A stretch of 64,000 nt of DNA from Strigops habroptila (GCF_004027225.2 NC_044277.2:139991057-140055056); one strand, 5' to 3'; shown: positions 13,026-26,800, counted from the first letter of the stretch. Translations and numbers: made by a program. Notes: a model not told the origin generated them from the sequence alone.

Positions 13026-14095
13026 ACCAGAGTTGAGGTTGGAAGGGACCTCTGGAAGTCATCTTGTTTAAACCCACAGTACAAGTCAGATCACGTAAAG
13101 CCTGTTGCCCAGGACCATGTCCAGATGGCTTTTAAACACCTCCAAGATGGAAGGTTCCACAACCTCCTTGGGCAGCCTGTGCCAGTGCTCTGTCACCCTC
13201 ACAGTGAAAAAGTGTTTCCTGATGTTCAGAGGGAACCTCCTGTGTTTCAGTTGGTGCCCATTGCCTCTTGTCCTGTCACTGGGCACCACTGAAAAGAGCC
13301 TGGGTCTGTCATCTTTGCACCCTCCCTTCAGGTATTTATATCCATTGTTCAGATCCCCCTCAAGACTTCTCTCCAGGCCGAACATGTCCCAGCTCTCTCA
13401 GTCTTTCCTTATAGGAGAGATGCTCCAGTCCTTTAGTAGTTTCTCATTGCCCTTCATTTCACTCTCTCCAGTATGTCCATGTTTGTATTGTACTGGGGAG
13501 CCCAGAACAGGACACAGTACTCCAGGTGTGGCCCCACCAGTGCTGAGCAGAAGGGAAGAACCACCTCCCTGACTTGCTGGCAGTGCATTGCTTAATGCAG
13601 CCCAGCAATACACTAGCCTTTCTTTTGCTGCAAGGGCACATTGCTGGCTCATGTTCAACTTAGAGTACACCAGGACCCCCAGGTCTTTCTCTGCAAAGCT
13701 GCTTTCAGGCTGGGTGTTCCCCAGCATTTATAGGTGCATGTTGTTCCTTCCAGGTTCAACATGAGCCAGCAATGTGTCCTTGCAGCAAAAAAGGCTAATA
13801 GTACCTTGGGCGGAATTGGGAAGAGTGTTTCCAGTAGGTCAAGGGAGATTCATAAATAGCTGAAGAGAGGGTATGGGATCCAGTATTGATCCCTGGGGTA
13901 CACCACTTGTTATTGGCCTCCAACTAGACTTTATGCCACTGACCACAACAGTCTGGGCTCAGCTGTTCACTCAGTTGTCAATCCCCCTCACTGCCGGCTC
14001 ATCTAGCCCATATTTCAGCTTCTCTGTGAGCATCTTTTGGGTGACGGTGTTGAATGCCTCACTGAAGTGAAGGTATACAATATCAATTGCTCTTA
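13026..14095 (-). mobile_element. CR1 LINE, reverse orientation, rearranged
   Basis: Read on the - strand, this is a CR1 copy. From its 5' side: 'VYLHFSEAFNTV' (RT motif A region, about 14050-14085) with His where the catalytic Asp of 'YLDF' is usual; '[12 protein letters not shown]' (13880-13908), the classic RT motif B region; then the C-terminal part 'EKDLGVLVYSKLNMSQQCAL' (13640-13690), 'FKSHLDMVLGNRL' and 'LPKEVVEPSILEVF' (13090-13160); and a 3' UTR-like 'ggaagggacctctggaag' complement at 13039-13056. The terminal 8-bp units are missing. Between the RT and C-terminal blocks, about 13754-13846 lies in the opposite orientation. Stops and frameshifts make it inactive. Confidence 0.92.
13615..13796. 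repeat. Inverted repeat inside the CR1
   Basis: The segment 13615-13659 and its near-perfect reverse complement at 13754-13796 form arms of about 43-45 bp, with two mismatches and a small gap, around a spacer of about 94 bp. Both arms are the same CR1 piece, encoding the 'NMSQQCALAAK' region, in opposite orientations. The second arm continues as sense-strand CR1 to about 13846. Confidence 0.9.
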
Positions 14096-14099
14096 AGTT

Positions 14100-15125
14100 T
14101 ACCATAACCATGATTTCCTTTCATATTCTTTTATTGTTCATATATACATCAATATTCCTGATGTGCAACTGTTAACATTTTTAAAAGGGAGTAGGTCAGA
14201 CATTCACTATTTACCAAACGGTTCATAGCTCCTGATATCAGTGATACAATACTGCTTTCCCATTAGACCAGGAATCAGCCTTTAACACTGGGAAGAGAGC
14301 GCAAGAAAGACAGAGGATCAACCAAGTTCATGTTTTCTTCTTTTTTTATAATTTTTTTCTTTATAAATTCACTCCTTTGGGGCATCCTTGAGGATGTCTC
14401 TATGAGATGTCTGAAAGAACAGAGAATGATGGGCTGGTAATTGGGATGGAAGAATGTCCTATACCCATCAGTCCTTAAAAAAAAAAGAAACAGAAAAGTG
14501 GGACATGACAAGCTGGAATCACTAATAGAACAAAAGAAGGAGTGGTGACACAATAAAAGGCTGCTCAGAGACAACAGACCCCATTGCTCCTCAGCTTTGA
14601 TTAAACCCCAGAGCAGGCTTATCTTGTGTACTGAATGAACCAAGGGGTCCTTTGGAAAAAACTGGGAAAGCCTTGGTGGCACAGAACTAATTAAAACCTA
14701 ATGGAAAACATACCCAATGAGAAGTTATTAAGAGCAGCTTAAAACCATAGATTCCTTACAAATTTTACCCCAGTGCAGTTTCTTTCTTTCCAATAAACAT
14801 CATAATGCAAATTTGATGTTTCAAATTATTCACCTTTTTACATGCAACATCCAAAGTCTTTCAAATAATCTTCGTTAAAAATAAGAGTAAAACCCCTTAT
14901 TTTTTTTAAGATGTTAACCCTCAGAGCAGAGGTGTCATAGGAGACAATTATGAAATCTCAAAATCCATCTTTCAAAGGGTAAAAAGTAGTACAGTTGCAT
15001 AATTATTAAGGTAGAGTAATAAAATAATAATAACTCTGGCAAATTCTTTCCAAAGATATTGGAAAGCTGTACAAATATTGATGTAGATGTAAGCATTATA
15101 ATTCATCTGGAAATTCAGAAATAGT
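14100..15125. other. Intergenic, no recognised gene
   Basis: AT-rich DNA with short A and T runs. The 135-codon reverse frame at 14275-14682 has no recognised domain; it is low-complexity in Ser, Leu and Phe and ends in a Lys-rich run. I regard it as non-coding. Confidence 0.55.
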
Positions 15126-15129
15126 TTTG

Positions 15130-15245
15130 GTTTCATTTCAAAGATAAACAAAGGCACACAAAAGGTTAGCTAATTAGCTCAGGGTCACTCAGTTATATCA
15201 TGGAATCACAAAGGCAGATACAGAACAGCTGTGCTTGGCCACTGT
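15130..15245 (-). repeat. Possible MIR-like relic
   Basis: The + strand order 'gataaacaaaggcaca', 'aaaggttagct' and 'agctcagggtcactcag' followed by a 'ggcagatacagaac' stretch resembles the complement of the MIR core, much decayed. The similarity is weaker than at 2768-2930 and the edges are guesses. Confidence 0.4.
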
Positions 15246-15249
15246 TTTA

Positions 15250-18200
15250 AAAATATAACTGAAAACTACTCCAAAGTCATATGCCTTCCTAGATTGCATT
15301 CCCTTTGGGAGTACTATGTATCCAGAAAATAGATCACCTTGTGCCATACATTGGCAAACAAAAGAAGTTACAAATCTCCCAATATAGTACCTCAGTAATG
15401 AAACACATCTTAACAAACAGTATGGAACAAATGAAAAGCCAAAGTTCTGAAGATGTTTTGTCACTTCCTTACATGCTTTTATTACTGCAGAGAAATGAGA
15501 ACAGGTTTGTGTGAATAGACTGAATGATTAGAAGAAATGCAAATAAGAATCATCTGGATAAAATGAAATTCTAGTATAAAAATATGACTGATAATGAAGT
15601 GGAAGAAGGTGTATGCTTACATGCTCTTATTTTTTGTCAGTGCAGGACTGAATCTATTCTACCACATTACCTACCAAGGTGAGAAATAATCACATTCTGT
15701 CCCACATCTATTTCCTCCTAAAATGTGGTAGCATATACACCGGGCAATACTGAAACACAATCACCAACATTCTAGACTGGCTTCTCTAAAGAGGACACAT
15801 AGTAAGTGTAATTCAGTGGTATTGTACTCAGATATTTCTAATAGAGACACGAGAAATAAAATCAAAAATGAAAAGTGAAACTCTTCCTTGATATGGTATT
15901 AGTCACTGTCCTTATCTTTAAAATAAGTGATAAGGGATGAGGCATACCTAATGATGGTTAATATCCTGTTTGTTACCATTGTACCAAACTTAGCAGTCTG
16001 TTTAACAATCAAAGGCCTTTACTGTCATCTGAATGTGACTCGTAAACCTAACATGGCACTTGTATGTGTCCAGCCTCTTGCTGAAGAAGCACTGCTTGTT
16101 GAGGTAACATTTGTGTGGAAGTAGCTTTAAATTTACAATTCTGTTATTTCCAAAATATCATGTATTTCTAACTAACAAGAATACCAGCTGCACGTGGTTG
16201 TACAACTTCCCCGATTACAAGACCAAAACACAGTGGGAAAGATAAGAGGTGCTTGGGACAACCTGAACATTGAATATCCCAGGACAATTCAGATCCTGTA
16301 ATATTAACGTGTTCTTTCTAGCCTTATATATGAAGCATCCTGGTTGCTATTTTGTATTGCAGTTGGGCTAGAAAATATCAGAATGATTCAATGGAAAATA
16401 TTTTTGTTTTGGTTTGTTTTCTTTTTAATGCTAATGTTGTTTTGACAGAACTCATGCACCAAAGTCAAAAGAGTTGGTATTTTTAAAAGCTGTATCAAAT
16501 TTTCACTTGCAGTAGCGTCAGTCTGTTAATCTTTAGATGAATTCTTCATTTAAGCAACACATGTAGAAGATTAACACACCCGCATACATTCCTTTGCTAT
16601 CATTTTAGCCATTCACCTAACCAAAAGACAGATCCTGAAGTGCGCTGTAGTTGGAATCCCATGGATTTTAACAGATTCAGAAGTACATTTTGATGGCCAG
16701 GTAATAAGGAATTAGGAAACAGAGCTATAAAGGCTATCTATGTAGAAATTTGCAAATGGGGAGGGTCCATTGAGGCTTTATCTGGAGCTATGTGATATTT
16801 TTTTTTTTTTTTTAATTTGACCATTTTAGAAGAGGAAAATTTTTATATTAACAAAATGAACACCAATTGAAGGTGCATTTTAAAAAGTCCAATAAATGAA
16901 AGGTGTGTTCTAAATGCTGTACAGATTCTCAGTCATCCTCTATTTCCTCTGTTCTCTTCTTTATTCCTCAGCAGAACACTGTCAAGGCAAATCTTATCAA
17001 GGCACCTCCACAGAAATAATGACCAGGTATATTCAGAATGTATTAATAAATTGTATCACTTTTATTTATATTGGGCAGTGGTGGCTTTTTCATGTTTTGC
17101 ACACATAATTGCAGTTTATTTTAAAAAATCCAACAGCTTTCTGTCTTGTAACAGCAAAGTCTCTCATCTTTTAAATAAAACCTTAAAAGGGTATCTCACT
17201 GTGCTCCTTTTTATTAGCAGTACATAATGCTAATGAAAGAATATTCTCATTTCATTACAAATGAAAAATAATTTGCATCATCTAGGACAAAAACACCCCC
17301 ACTTTTCTACTAGAGAAAAGTCATGAGAAAATGGAGAATAGGAAATAACTTGCACGCAAACAAGGAGCTAAAATTGGTGATCTTTAGAAACATGAACAAA
17401 TCAGGTGTTTTACTTAAGATCTCATGAAAGCAAATTTATTTTCTGAGCAAGTTAGAAGATCATTAATTTACACAATATTCACAAGCTGGAATTCTGAAAG
17501 GGAAGAATGCAAGAGCAAGCGCTTCCCAATCAACATCCTGCCATTGAAGGTAATATATCTTTTACTATAGCTTACAACTCTGTAGAGCTGATAACTAAAC
17601 CAACTTGTGCTCCTGATCTCTCAGTCTTTCCTATCTCAGATAAGCATCATCAACTGCATCACAACAGAAGGGCTGTCTTCCTCTCTGTCTCTGCATTCAC
17701 CCACCAGCCATTTCATGAAAATGAGTATATTTCTGCAGAAAGTTTTAGTTTTGCTAAGTGACCCATTTTTTGCAAAAGAATGTTTAATCAGAAAATTCAT
17801 TATCTGAATTCTTGAGCATCCTCATGGTGATGAACATATTTTTCTGATACCATTTTTCATTACCATTTACTTCCACACAGAGATTACATGTTCCTAATAA
17901 AACAGTCATCCAAGACAGCCAGAAAGACAGACACTTTAAGGAATATTAAAACTGCCTATCACAGTGCACAAAGAGGACTTAAGAGCCTACTAAGGAATCT
18001 ATATTCAGGAACAATCAGTTATTCACAGTACGTATTATCCACCATCTGTAAGACTTGGCTGTAAATGGAGAGTTGGGAGCAGTACTTGGTTTGGTCATCT
18101 TAAGACCCAAAACAGAGTCTTCAGTTTTCTGAGTAGGCTGCACAGAGAAACAGGTGTGGGAGTCCTGGACAGTGTACACTGAATCTATCATAATTTTCTC

Positions 18201-20945
18201 GTTAGAGGTCCACAATATCCCTGCAAATCCTTTTTTGGCACCGAATCGGAATGGCTAAGACTATAACGTTAATAAAAGAATCCAGAGGCTGCTCTCTGGC
18301 TCTAAGGCCATGTAGCAAATGCACACCACATAGCATTTGACCCTGTGTCCCTCTAGACTCCATGAATTGCCCCTCTGACCACAACACATTATTATTTTTA
18401 CTGTGTTTTATTTTCAGTTCAGACTGCCTGCAATAACGTGAGAGCTATTCATACAGCTCCTCCAGTTGCTGTCTGCAGAATTTTAAATCTAAAAATAGGA
18501 CTTAAATATTCCTTCCATAATGATATGTCACGCTGAAAAAGCAGGCAAAAAAAAAAGAGTATGTATTACCATATACTACTGCTGTGCCTGGTAGCTGTAC
18601 TGTAATTAAAAATTGTTAATGGTTCTATTCTAAGTGTCTAATTCATAGGTTTTATCATTTAGCCTTAAAAGATAATGGCTTCGTTTTACTTCATTTACTT
18701 GAGTGAGTAATCCTGACTTGTGAAAGGAGTCCTGTTAATGAGTCACATCAATAAAGATGCAGGATTGGACCCAAACTGAAAACAACATTTACAGCTGAAA
18801 GCCACATTTCTTTCTTCCCCCCCTCTCTACCTGTAAAAGAAAAAGAACAGCTTCATCTGAACCAAAATGAAAACATGTAGACACTCTCAGTTGACACTGG
18901 ATTTGTGTTCAGAATTAAATAGGAAATTCATCAAGTGAGCAGTCATTACAGGGTTATGATTTCTTTTGAAAAGAAAATCTTTGAAATGTAGTTCATGTGT
19001 TTATCTTTGCTCATGTTCAGTGGTCAGTGCTCTTCTAAAGCAAACCCCAAAAGATCTTATTGCAAAGCTTACATGTAATGCTGAGTTTATACTCACTTTA
19101 TATTTCACAACCCCAAACTCGCATCAAGTCTAGTAGTTATTGGTCAGATCCAAAAGAAATATTTATTTCTGGATAATGCTACATATCATGATTTTTCATT
19201 GGCAAATATGAGGCTTTTCCTATGTTAAGGATGTCTGTTTGACCATTTAAGGCCTGGTCTTTTTCACAACTATCAGTCTATCACCGTACAGAACAAATTC
19301 AGTCATTTTGGTGGAGATCTTATCTGCATTTTTATGCAGTGCCTCTACTGTGGGATTTCCCAGATCCACAAGGTAACCCTTGCGCTTCACATTCCACCCT
19401 CTGTAGCACTGTATTTTTTTCCCCCAGAACACTGTTATTTTAGACACTACATTAAATGATGTGCCAGTGCATCAACAGAGATCTTGTCTCACTTAGCATA
19501 CCAACGCATGAAAGTGCTAAATCACAGTGAAGAATGCTGTTTATTTGAGGGACATGAACTCCAGGCTACTGAGGCCAATAAAACAATCCAGTTTCTTCTG
19601 CTAAGATGAACAAGGAAAGTGAGTGTATATCACAGAAGCTAGGAAGAAGTTTATACATCGAAACTGGTGACAGAAGGGTGCAACATTCAGGGTACCAACA
19701 GTGCTGGAGAGCTAATGCAAAGAAGGCCAATCCAGTGATGATTCTGATGATTTATCTTACTTTGAACTTCTTATTTTAATGGGGATATTGAACTCATAAA
19801 ACTAGATCAGGGTTTGTAAAGGCAAAGTTTGATCTTGATGAGCTAAAATCCTGGCAAGATAAGCCAGTCCCCCAGCTCAGTCCTTTTAGCAATACAGTAA
19901 GATGCTTTTATCAGCACATCAATTGCAGACCACAGAGAACTTTCAAGACAGAAATTAAGCATTAAAAAGGCACAACAAACTACAGATAACACCTCAGCAT
20001 GGAGGAAAGTTTGACTCAGAGCTCAGAGGAAGCGGCCAAGAGCAGGATGAGCAAAAGTGCTTAGGTGTGCTAACAGCTAAAAAACTAGCTCAAGAAAGCA
20101 GCCACTGAAAGAAAAGCTAGGTTAGGCATGTCTTGGAAAAGCTTACCTACCATTTAAATTCCAGTGATAACAAGTGATAAAGAGAACGATCAGGAGGCCT
20201 CAGGCTGAAACTTACAGGAATCAAGGATTTAACTTTATTTACATATGTATATACACATATCTGCACTGAGCACGTAAGAGGCTTTGACAAAAAGCTTGTA
20301 TTGACTAGAATAATTGGAAATTATTCCTGGGGCAAGGATTTTCTTCCAGGTCTTCAGTTACAAAGATAACTGGCTGAAATGCTCTTACAGCTATTAGATT
20401 TTGAGAGCATGCACCAGTGGGGTGGATCTTTTGAAACAGTCTCAAAAGTTTCGGAGGTTAGCAGTTTCCCTGATTTGTGTCCAAGTATGAAAAACAAAAT
20501 GAATAGGTCCAAAACTAAATTAATACTCCATCAAGCTACAGAAAGGGCAGTGATTTTGACCTGGGGAAAAAGAAAAGCTGGATACTGGGAATACAAGTGT
20601 GAGATGTTGCTCAACACAGAGGAGGTAGAAATAAAACTCAGAGGCTTCATGAACTATAAGGTTTCTGCCAGTTTCCAAGCTGGTATTCAAAAGATTTAGC
20701 ACATGCATTCACATGAATATACTTTTAATAATGTCTCAAGTTGTCATATGAACAGATAGCAGCAATTATGGAACTTGTGTTTATGAAGCAGTGGGGACAG
20801 AAAAAGTGATCCAGTTACAGCACTATTTGGACCTCAGTGGAACACAGCGCTTTCAAACAGATGATGCTAGTAGACAGAAATAAATACAAAATGGATTCAA
20901 AGGCAGAAAAGTCCAGAATAAACTTGACAGAGTTATTTTTTTAAA
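15250..20945. other. Intergenic, no recognised gene
   Basis: AT-rich DNA without recognised genes. A run of about 18 T lies at 16798-16815. Open frames stay below about 110 codons; the longest (20379-20699) has no domain and may belong to old repeat sequence. Confidence 0.5.
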
Positions 20946-20949
20946 GACA

Positions 20950-21440
20950 GCTGGCTTTAAAAGAAAATCTTTAGATGCCCTTTGTCCAGACTTCAGTAAA
21001 ATAGCTGACACACAGCTAGGTGGGAAATTAATAAATAATGATAGAGAAGAAAGAGGTAAAAGAGGAACTGTTAGACAGGTGTTGCTAAAAGAAAAATGGA
21101 AATAGAGTATTGGATAGTTGACAGTGTTTAAAGGGGCAGTCTGACACCAGAGGAAGCTTAGTGGTAGTTACTTGAGGATCAATTCTGGGGCCAATTATTT
21201 TTAAGTTTCCTTTCATGATCATGGCATAAAAATGAGTAGTAAGATGACACAAAGTAAAGCAGCATTGCCAATAGAAAACAAAATCAAGTCACTGCAGAGA
21301 AAAATTGTCACGATCTGAAGAAAGGAGTAATGGAAAAAAGAGTGTGGACTGCAATGCTATTTACTTGAGGACATGGCTGCAAATCTTTCTGCAGTAAGGG
21401 TAGGAAATCCCTAGTGGAAAATGACTAAGGAAAAGGACCT
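20950..21440 (+). mobile_element. Ancient CR1 reverse-transcriptase relic
   Basis: Very decayed, but the order of CR1 RT features can be followed: 'ccagacttcagtaaaatagctgacaca' resembles the 'PDFSKAFDT' motif A region (near 20987-21013), 'ggatcaattctggggccaatt' resembles 'GSILGPI' (near 21177-21197), 'agatgacacaaagt' resembles 'DDTK' (near 21243), and 'ctaaggaaaaggacct' resembles 'EKDL' (near 21426). Many indels. The call rests on several weak matches in the right order. Confidence 0.45.
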
Positions 21441-21444
21441 ATCT

Positions 21445-23465
21445 TGGCTATGAGGCACAGATTTACCAGGGAAGTAGAATATGCTACCTCTTTTGCACCA
21501 GCATTTATGTGACAGCAGGTACAGCACACATACGCCTACTGCATGTGATGCAATTTCAGTTGTTCAGCTGCCTACACCCCCAGTCATATCACAGCTGTGA
21601 TAAGAATGAAGACAAAACCATGATGTATTATTTAAGGTGTTGTCAGTGGACACATTATAGAAGGCATTGGCAATTCCACTTGCAGACATCTATTTAAAAA
21701 AACAAGGAAGACACAAACGAGAACAGGTGAAGAGAGGCTACTAGGAAAAGCAAGAGTTATGGCTGATGTAATAGCAGAACTCTGAAGTTCAAGTTGCAGG
21801 AGGTCTTGGCCAATCCTTTTTTTTGGGGTTGAAATTGGCAGTGTTTGTTAGCCTGCCTCTACTGGAAGTGACAGTCCTGAACTACAAGCAAAAATTTTTG
21901 TTGTTGGTTTTGTGTTGGTTTTTGCTTTTTGTTTGTTTTTTAAAATCTCACAACAGCCAGGTATCTTAACAGGAGTTTTTAGCAAGGCTTTACATTTACA
22001 GCTTAATGCAGATCCAAGATGACAGAGATAGAAGACATATTAAAAAAAATAACAACTCTGTTTGCATGGTTTATCTTTCATGCAATTGTAGAAGAGTGCA
22101 TTGTATACTCAAAGAAAGAATCAGTAACTCAACCAGAGAGTGATATATTTATTGTGTTCTGCAGGAAGGGCAATTATCATCACCACATCATAAGACAGGA
22201 AAAAAATGTGCATTTGTGTAACATTTTTTTGTAACTAGGATTAGCAAGCAGAAGGATCAAACAGTGAAGCCTGGGGTTTCATTCTTTCCTCCGAATAGGC
22301 TCCAAATAGCTCACTGTTACATTTTTACTGGTTTATATCTTACTTATGAATTTTTGCAATTAAAGCAATAGTCTTTTCAGTCTGTTACCCTGTCTTCCAC
22401 AGTAGCCACAGGCAGGTAATTTATGCAACAGTTAAAACTTTCTTCCTTGATAAGGAACTGTTTGGTATCATATTGATTCATAAAATTCCTTCCTCACCTC
22501 TGGCACGTAGCAGTTAGATTACATCCTGAAAACTTATGTCCCAGATGATAGCCTTTCCTTTGAATATTTCTAATACAAGTTAGCATTACTGTTGTTGTGT
22601 ACTAAACATCCCTGTGAAGTGGGAATGCACATCTAGAAACATGGGCCATACATAACTTGTCAAAACAACTGATTGAGTCTGACTGCTCTCTTCTCTTATT
22701 ATTCCTGGGGCACAAGCAAGGAGGGAGCTGCCAGTCACCTGAATAGGTCGTTGTCCAGTCTTCTTTTCCAGCAGCCCAGCATGTGGCGGTCACAGAAAAA
22801 TGGGAAAATGACTCTTGTGAAAGAAAGCAGCAGGGACAGGGACAAATCAATGATTCTGGACGTGGCAGATAGATAGGGACAGACATATGCTGCATCATGC
22901 ATCAGCAATATTTCTGTCGCTTCAGGGAAGCATCAGATCTAGCAAGCATACTCAATTTCATTGATTTGGGCATGTTTAGTAAACCCAGTGCCATAAGGAT
23001 TAATCTCATCTACTGTGCAAGTGCAAATCCTCTGGTCAGTCCATTACATGCTGGCCATGTAACCATGGAAGAGCCATGGCACGACTCAAGTGCTTTTATA
23101 AGAAACTGCGTGGCCAGCTGTATCAGTAAGACTATGCATTACCAACATAAATAAATAACGGCAAAAGAGATTGTCCACATATTAAGGTACCAATCTACCA
23201 TTCAGGTCTATAAAATTCAGTTTTGCATTACAAGAGGACCACTGTCTGTGGTCCAGGGCAAATTATCTACTGTTCCCTCAGTGTCAATCCTGTTCACTAG
23301 ATTATGGGCACTTTCCTGCCTTAGAAATCTGTTGTAAGCATCAATACATTACGGATTCTTAAATATGCAGATCATGTGTTACTGATTACCCAAGATGGCA
23401 AGAAATGTCAGACCCTTTTATTAATCCCATAATGTTCACTGCCTCAAATCTTGTGGCACTGAGGC
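21445..23465. other. Intergenic, no recognised gene
   Basis: AT-rich DNA. A T/G-rich low-complexity tract of about 50 bp lies at 21892-21942. The 98-codon reverse frame at 22602-22898 has no recognised domain. Nothing else was seen. Confidence 0.5.
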
Positions 23466-23469
23466 CACA

Positions 23470-23800
23470 TTTACGTAAAAAGGATTTCCTGCTGTCAGTT
23501 TTAAACTGAAAGGCTATGATTTCATTGTGAACCCGTTGTTCTTGTATTCTGAGACACTTAAATTGGTGCGCCTTCTTGACCTTCTCTAAACCATTAATAA
23601 TTTATACACCTCTTTCATTTCACCTCTTATTCATTTCTGCTATTACGTAAATACCCTAATCTTTTTAATCTCTGCATATATGGAACTCTTTCCATGCCTC
23701 TAATCATTCTCATTACTATTCTCTATTTCTTACTTCACTTACAGCCTAAGTGAAATAAAATGACCAAACTGAATGTATATTCAAAATCGAAGGTTACTGT
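23470..23800 (-). mobile_element. Ancient CR1 fragment, reverse orientation
   Basis: The stretch around 23655-23710 ('accctaatctttttaatctc' then 'ggaactctttccatgcctct') matches the complement of the old CR1 3' region, where 'tttccatgcctctaatcat' is typical. 'gaaatgaccaaactgaatgt'-like text follows at about 23760, where such copies have 'gggtgaccaaaactgg'. It is strongly diverged and probably much older than the copies at 7921 and 54410. Confidence 0.6.
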
Positions 23801-23804
23801 TTCT

Positions 23805-26800
23805 TTATGCACGATGTTTATAATAAATTTAATTTCTTTCTAAATTTCATGATCCTCTTTTTTTTTTTTCTTCCCTGTGTGTGTAGATGTTTTCAATAAG
23901 AAGTCCACAGTAACAATATAGTCTTTCCTTTGAATACAGCTGCTGTTCATTTAGGACTTCTTACAGTGAGCGAGCAGTTCTAATAATTTTTTTCAATGTC
24001 CATTATTGTTTTTCTCAATATATAGGCTGCTGTTGGAGTACAGACTTCCAAACGGTAGCTCCCCACATTCTGCACCCTTGTGTTCTCTCTGGTTTGCTCT
24101 TATTTAATTCCTTCTCTCTCCTGTATCAGCACAGCATTGCATACTGTCTTTGAATTCATCATCCAGTTACATATACGCCCTCAATTAGATGTTTGTCTGC
24201 CAAGCAGATAGGCTTTCTTATGGGTCTTAGTGATGTCCGTCATTTCAACACAAGATGTTGTCCACTTCAAATCAGCTTCTAAGATTATAACTCAATTCCC
24301 TACAAACAAAATGTCTCAACCACACTATCTCATATGAGAGATAGCTTCATGTGGTACTTAGTCCTCACAATATGGTCAATGCCAGATTGTAAGTTTTTTT
24401 ACTCTCATTAATCCCCACTTCCAGTACAGTGTTGCACTGAGAGCGAGCGAGCACATATGCATCTCAAGAAAAGAAGCAAATATAGAACTGCAGTACATCA
24501 CTGGAATCCATCTCACAGAGATGCATGTATTGCGTTCAGGAAAGCCAGCTCAGTATCTGCTACTAGTAGTGACACCTGCTTCATGCTGTAGTTCTGGAGT
24601 CTTCACGACACTCAGTCATCTGAGTGTACTCAGAATACAGCTTTTTAGTTGAGACAGTTAAATTGGTGCACAGCGCTGGTACCTAGATGTGAGCTGGTGA
24701 AAATAGTGGTTTGAAAAAAGCTCAGTCTGTGACTCTTTCTAATAGCTATTTTTTGTGTCTTGATGCTTTCTAACAAATTCTGCAAGATTCTGCCTTAGCA
24801 GTCACAACATCCTTGGTTTCCAGCAGTACAAATACTTTAGGCAAATACTTCAGCTATAGTATTTTTGTTCTTCAAATGCCTGTTCCTGGACTCATGACAT
24901 GTCTCCTTCTTATGCTGCATCGCTGTGTTAAAACCTGCCTCAAAGGCTATTTGTAAGAGCATGCAGTATCTAGGAAGAGTTACTTGTCCTTATAGACCAT
25001 TGGCTCCCCTCATATACATCAGTTTTACATATTCTTAATAGCATCTCAAGACCTGACCCTTATTTCCTAGATGTCTATACAGCTCAGTTCCCCTCTGCTT
25101 CTTCTTGCCCATGTTTTCAGTAATACACTCTTCACAGTACTTGCTTATAAATTGTTGCACCTTCATATCATGGACCTACATTGCTTGTTCCTTGATGCCT
25201 CATTTACCTTCAAGAATGTAATCAGTACTGCTCCTAGGACTTTTTCTAGTGGGTGTTTCAATTAACATTAGAACTCCTTTGAAGATGGACAGATACTTAA
25301 AGCTACTCATGGCCAGCAGTGCCAGCCCAATGATATCAGTAAAGGTAGTTGCGCTGCCTTATTATACCAAAACTTACACTTGACTTCATCTAAAATGGTA
25401 TTTTTATCCTAAAGCAGATCTTACATCCTGAGTCTCTGGATAAGGCTAATGACTTTTTTTCAGTGCGACTTCAGTACAATTCTAATACTAACTGAGGACT
25501 CACTCATTTCTTGTGGAGCTAGATTACCTCTGAAGTCTGCTGTAAGTAATTACTGTACACAGTATAGTAGTTTGTTGGTATGTTTGCCAGTTCCTTTCTA
25601 CAGGGAGCTCAGAAACACTGCACTGTCTCACATAGTAAACATGGGCCTCTAAAATAGCCCGTCGCTGTAGATGTCCGTTTCCTTGAAATACATTATCAGT
25701 CTCCAATTTGGATGCTGCTAGACAGTTTTCATTTCTCTTTTCCAAGGACTTCATTGCTGTTCAACAGTGGGAGGTACACCTGCACTTGGACTACTGGAAA
25801 TTCTAACAAATAACATATCATTTGGGGAGGAAAAGTTCTTACGGACAGAATGTACTCACTCCACTGACTTCAAGAGGTTTTACTGTCTTTCATGACTTGG
25901 TAGACACCCTTCTTAGATCTAACCACTTACCAGATGGTATTTAATTCAGCTGGGATTTAATTGGTTGCCAGTTCAATAACATAGCTTCAAACATTATATG
26001 ACATGAATATACACACACACACTTTTTGGGATCGCTCACACATAGCAGACATCTCTCCTATAGGCTTCCTTCATTATCCATACTGTTGCTTACTGCTCCT
26101 ATGGTAGTTTCAGTTTTGGGATAAGAAGTATCTTTAGTCCCCATCTCTGCCCACAAACTGGGCCTTTTTTTTTCTGCTTTTCATACTGTTTTCTGATGTC
26201 TGCCCTATATCACACTATCAGCCCCAATGTCTCCTACTCCCTGGTTTTCTTTAATTTGAGCCAGTACATTGCTTTGGGTTGTTGGGTTGTTTTTTTTCCC
26301 TTGTATCCACTACTGATTTGATAGCTTCCCTGGATAGTGCAGCAGTCTTGGTTATTTGAAGCTATGCTGTTGCACTGGGTGTATGTCTCTGACAGTCTTC
26401 CCTGTGAGAAACTTGTCTGGCACATACAAACCTGTCATTAACAAGAAATTTTTAATGTTTCCAGAGTTTCATGAGGCTATAAGAGTTCTTAGCTCTTGGT
26501 ATAATTATTTCCTCTTCTGCTTGTCCTTAAGCAGAAAATAAAAACAGCACAACAGCTTCTTGTCCATGACCTCCTTCTGTGGGGTCACGTCACTTATTAA
26601 GTACTTTCATCAGTCTTCCCCGTGTTTCAGACACAACAGCATCTTATTTGCTTCTCTTCCATCTTTTCCAAAAAAGACAGTAAAAAAAACCCTGTCATTT
26701 CCTCATCTTTATTCCTTTATGCATACAACCAGTTTTTTACCACTTCCTTGTTTGTGTAGGTTATTTTGTCTGGAAATACACCACCACCTTTTTAAAAGTC

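Noticed and set aside
13105-13572. 155-codon + strand open frame
   Set aside because: It is the antisense of CR1 ORF2 C-terminal coding sequence, not a gene.
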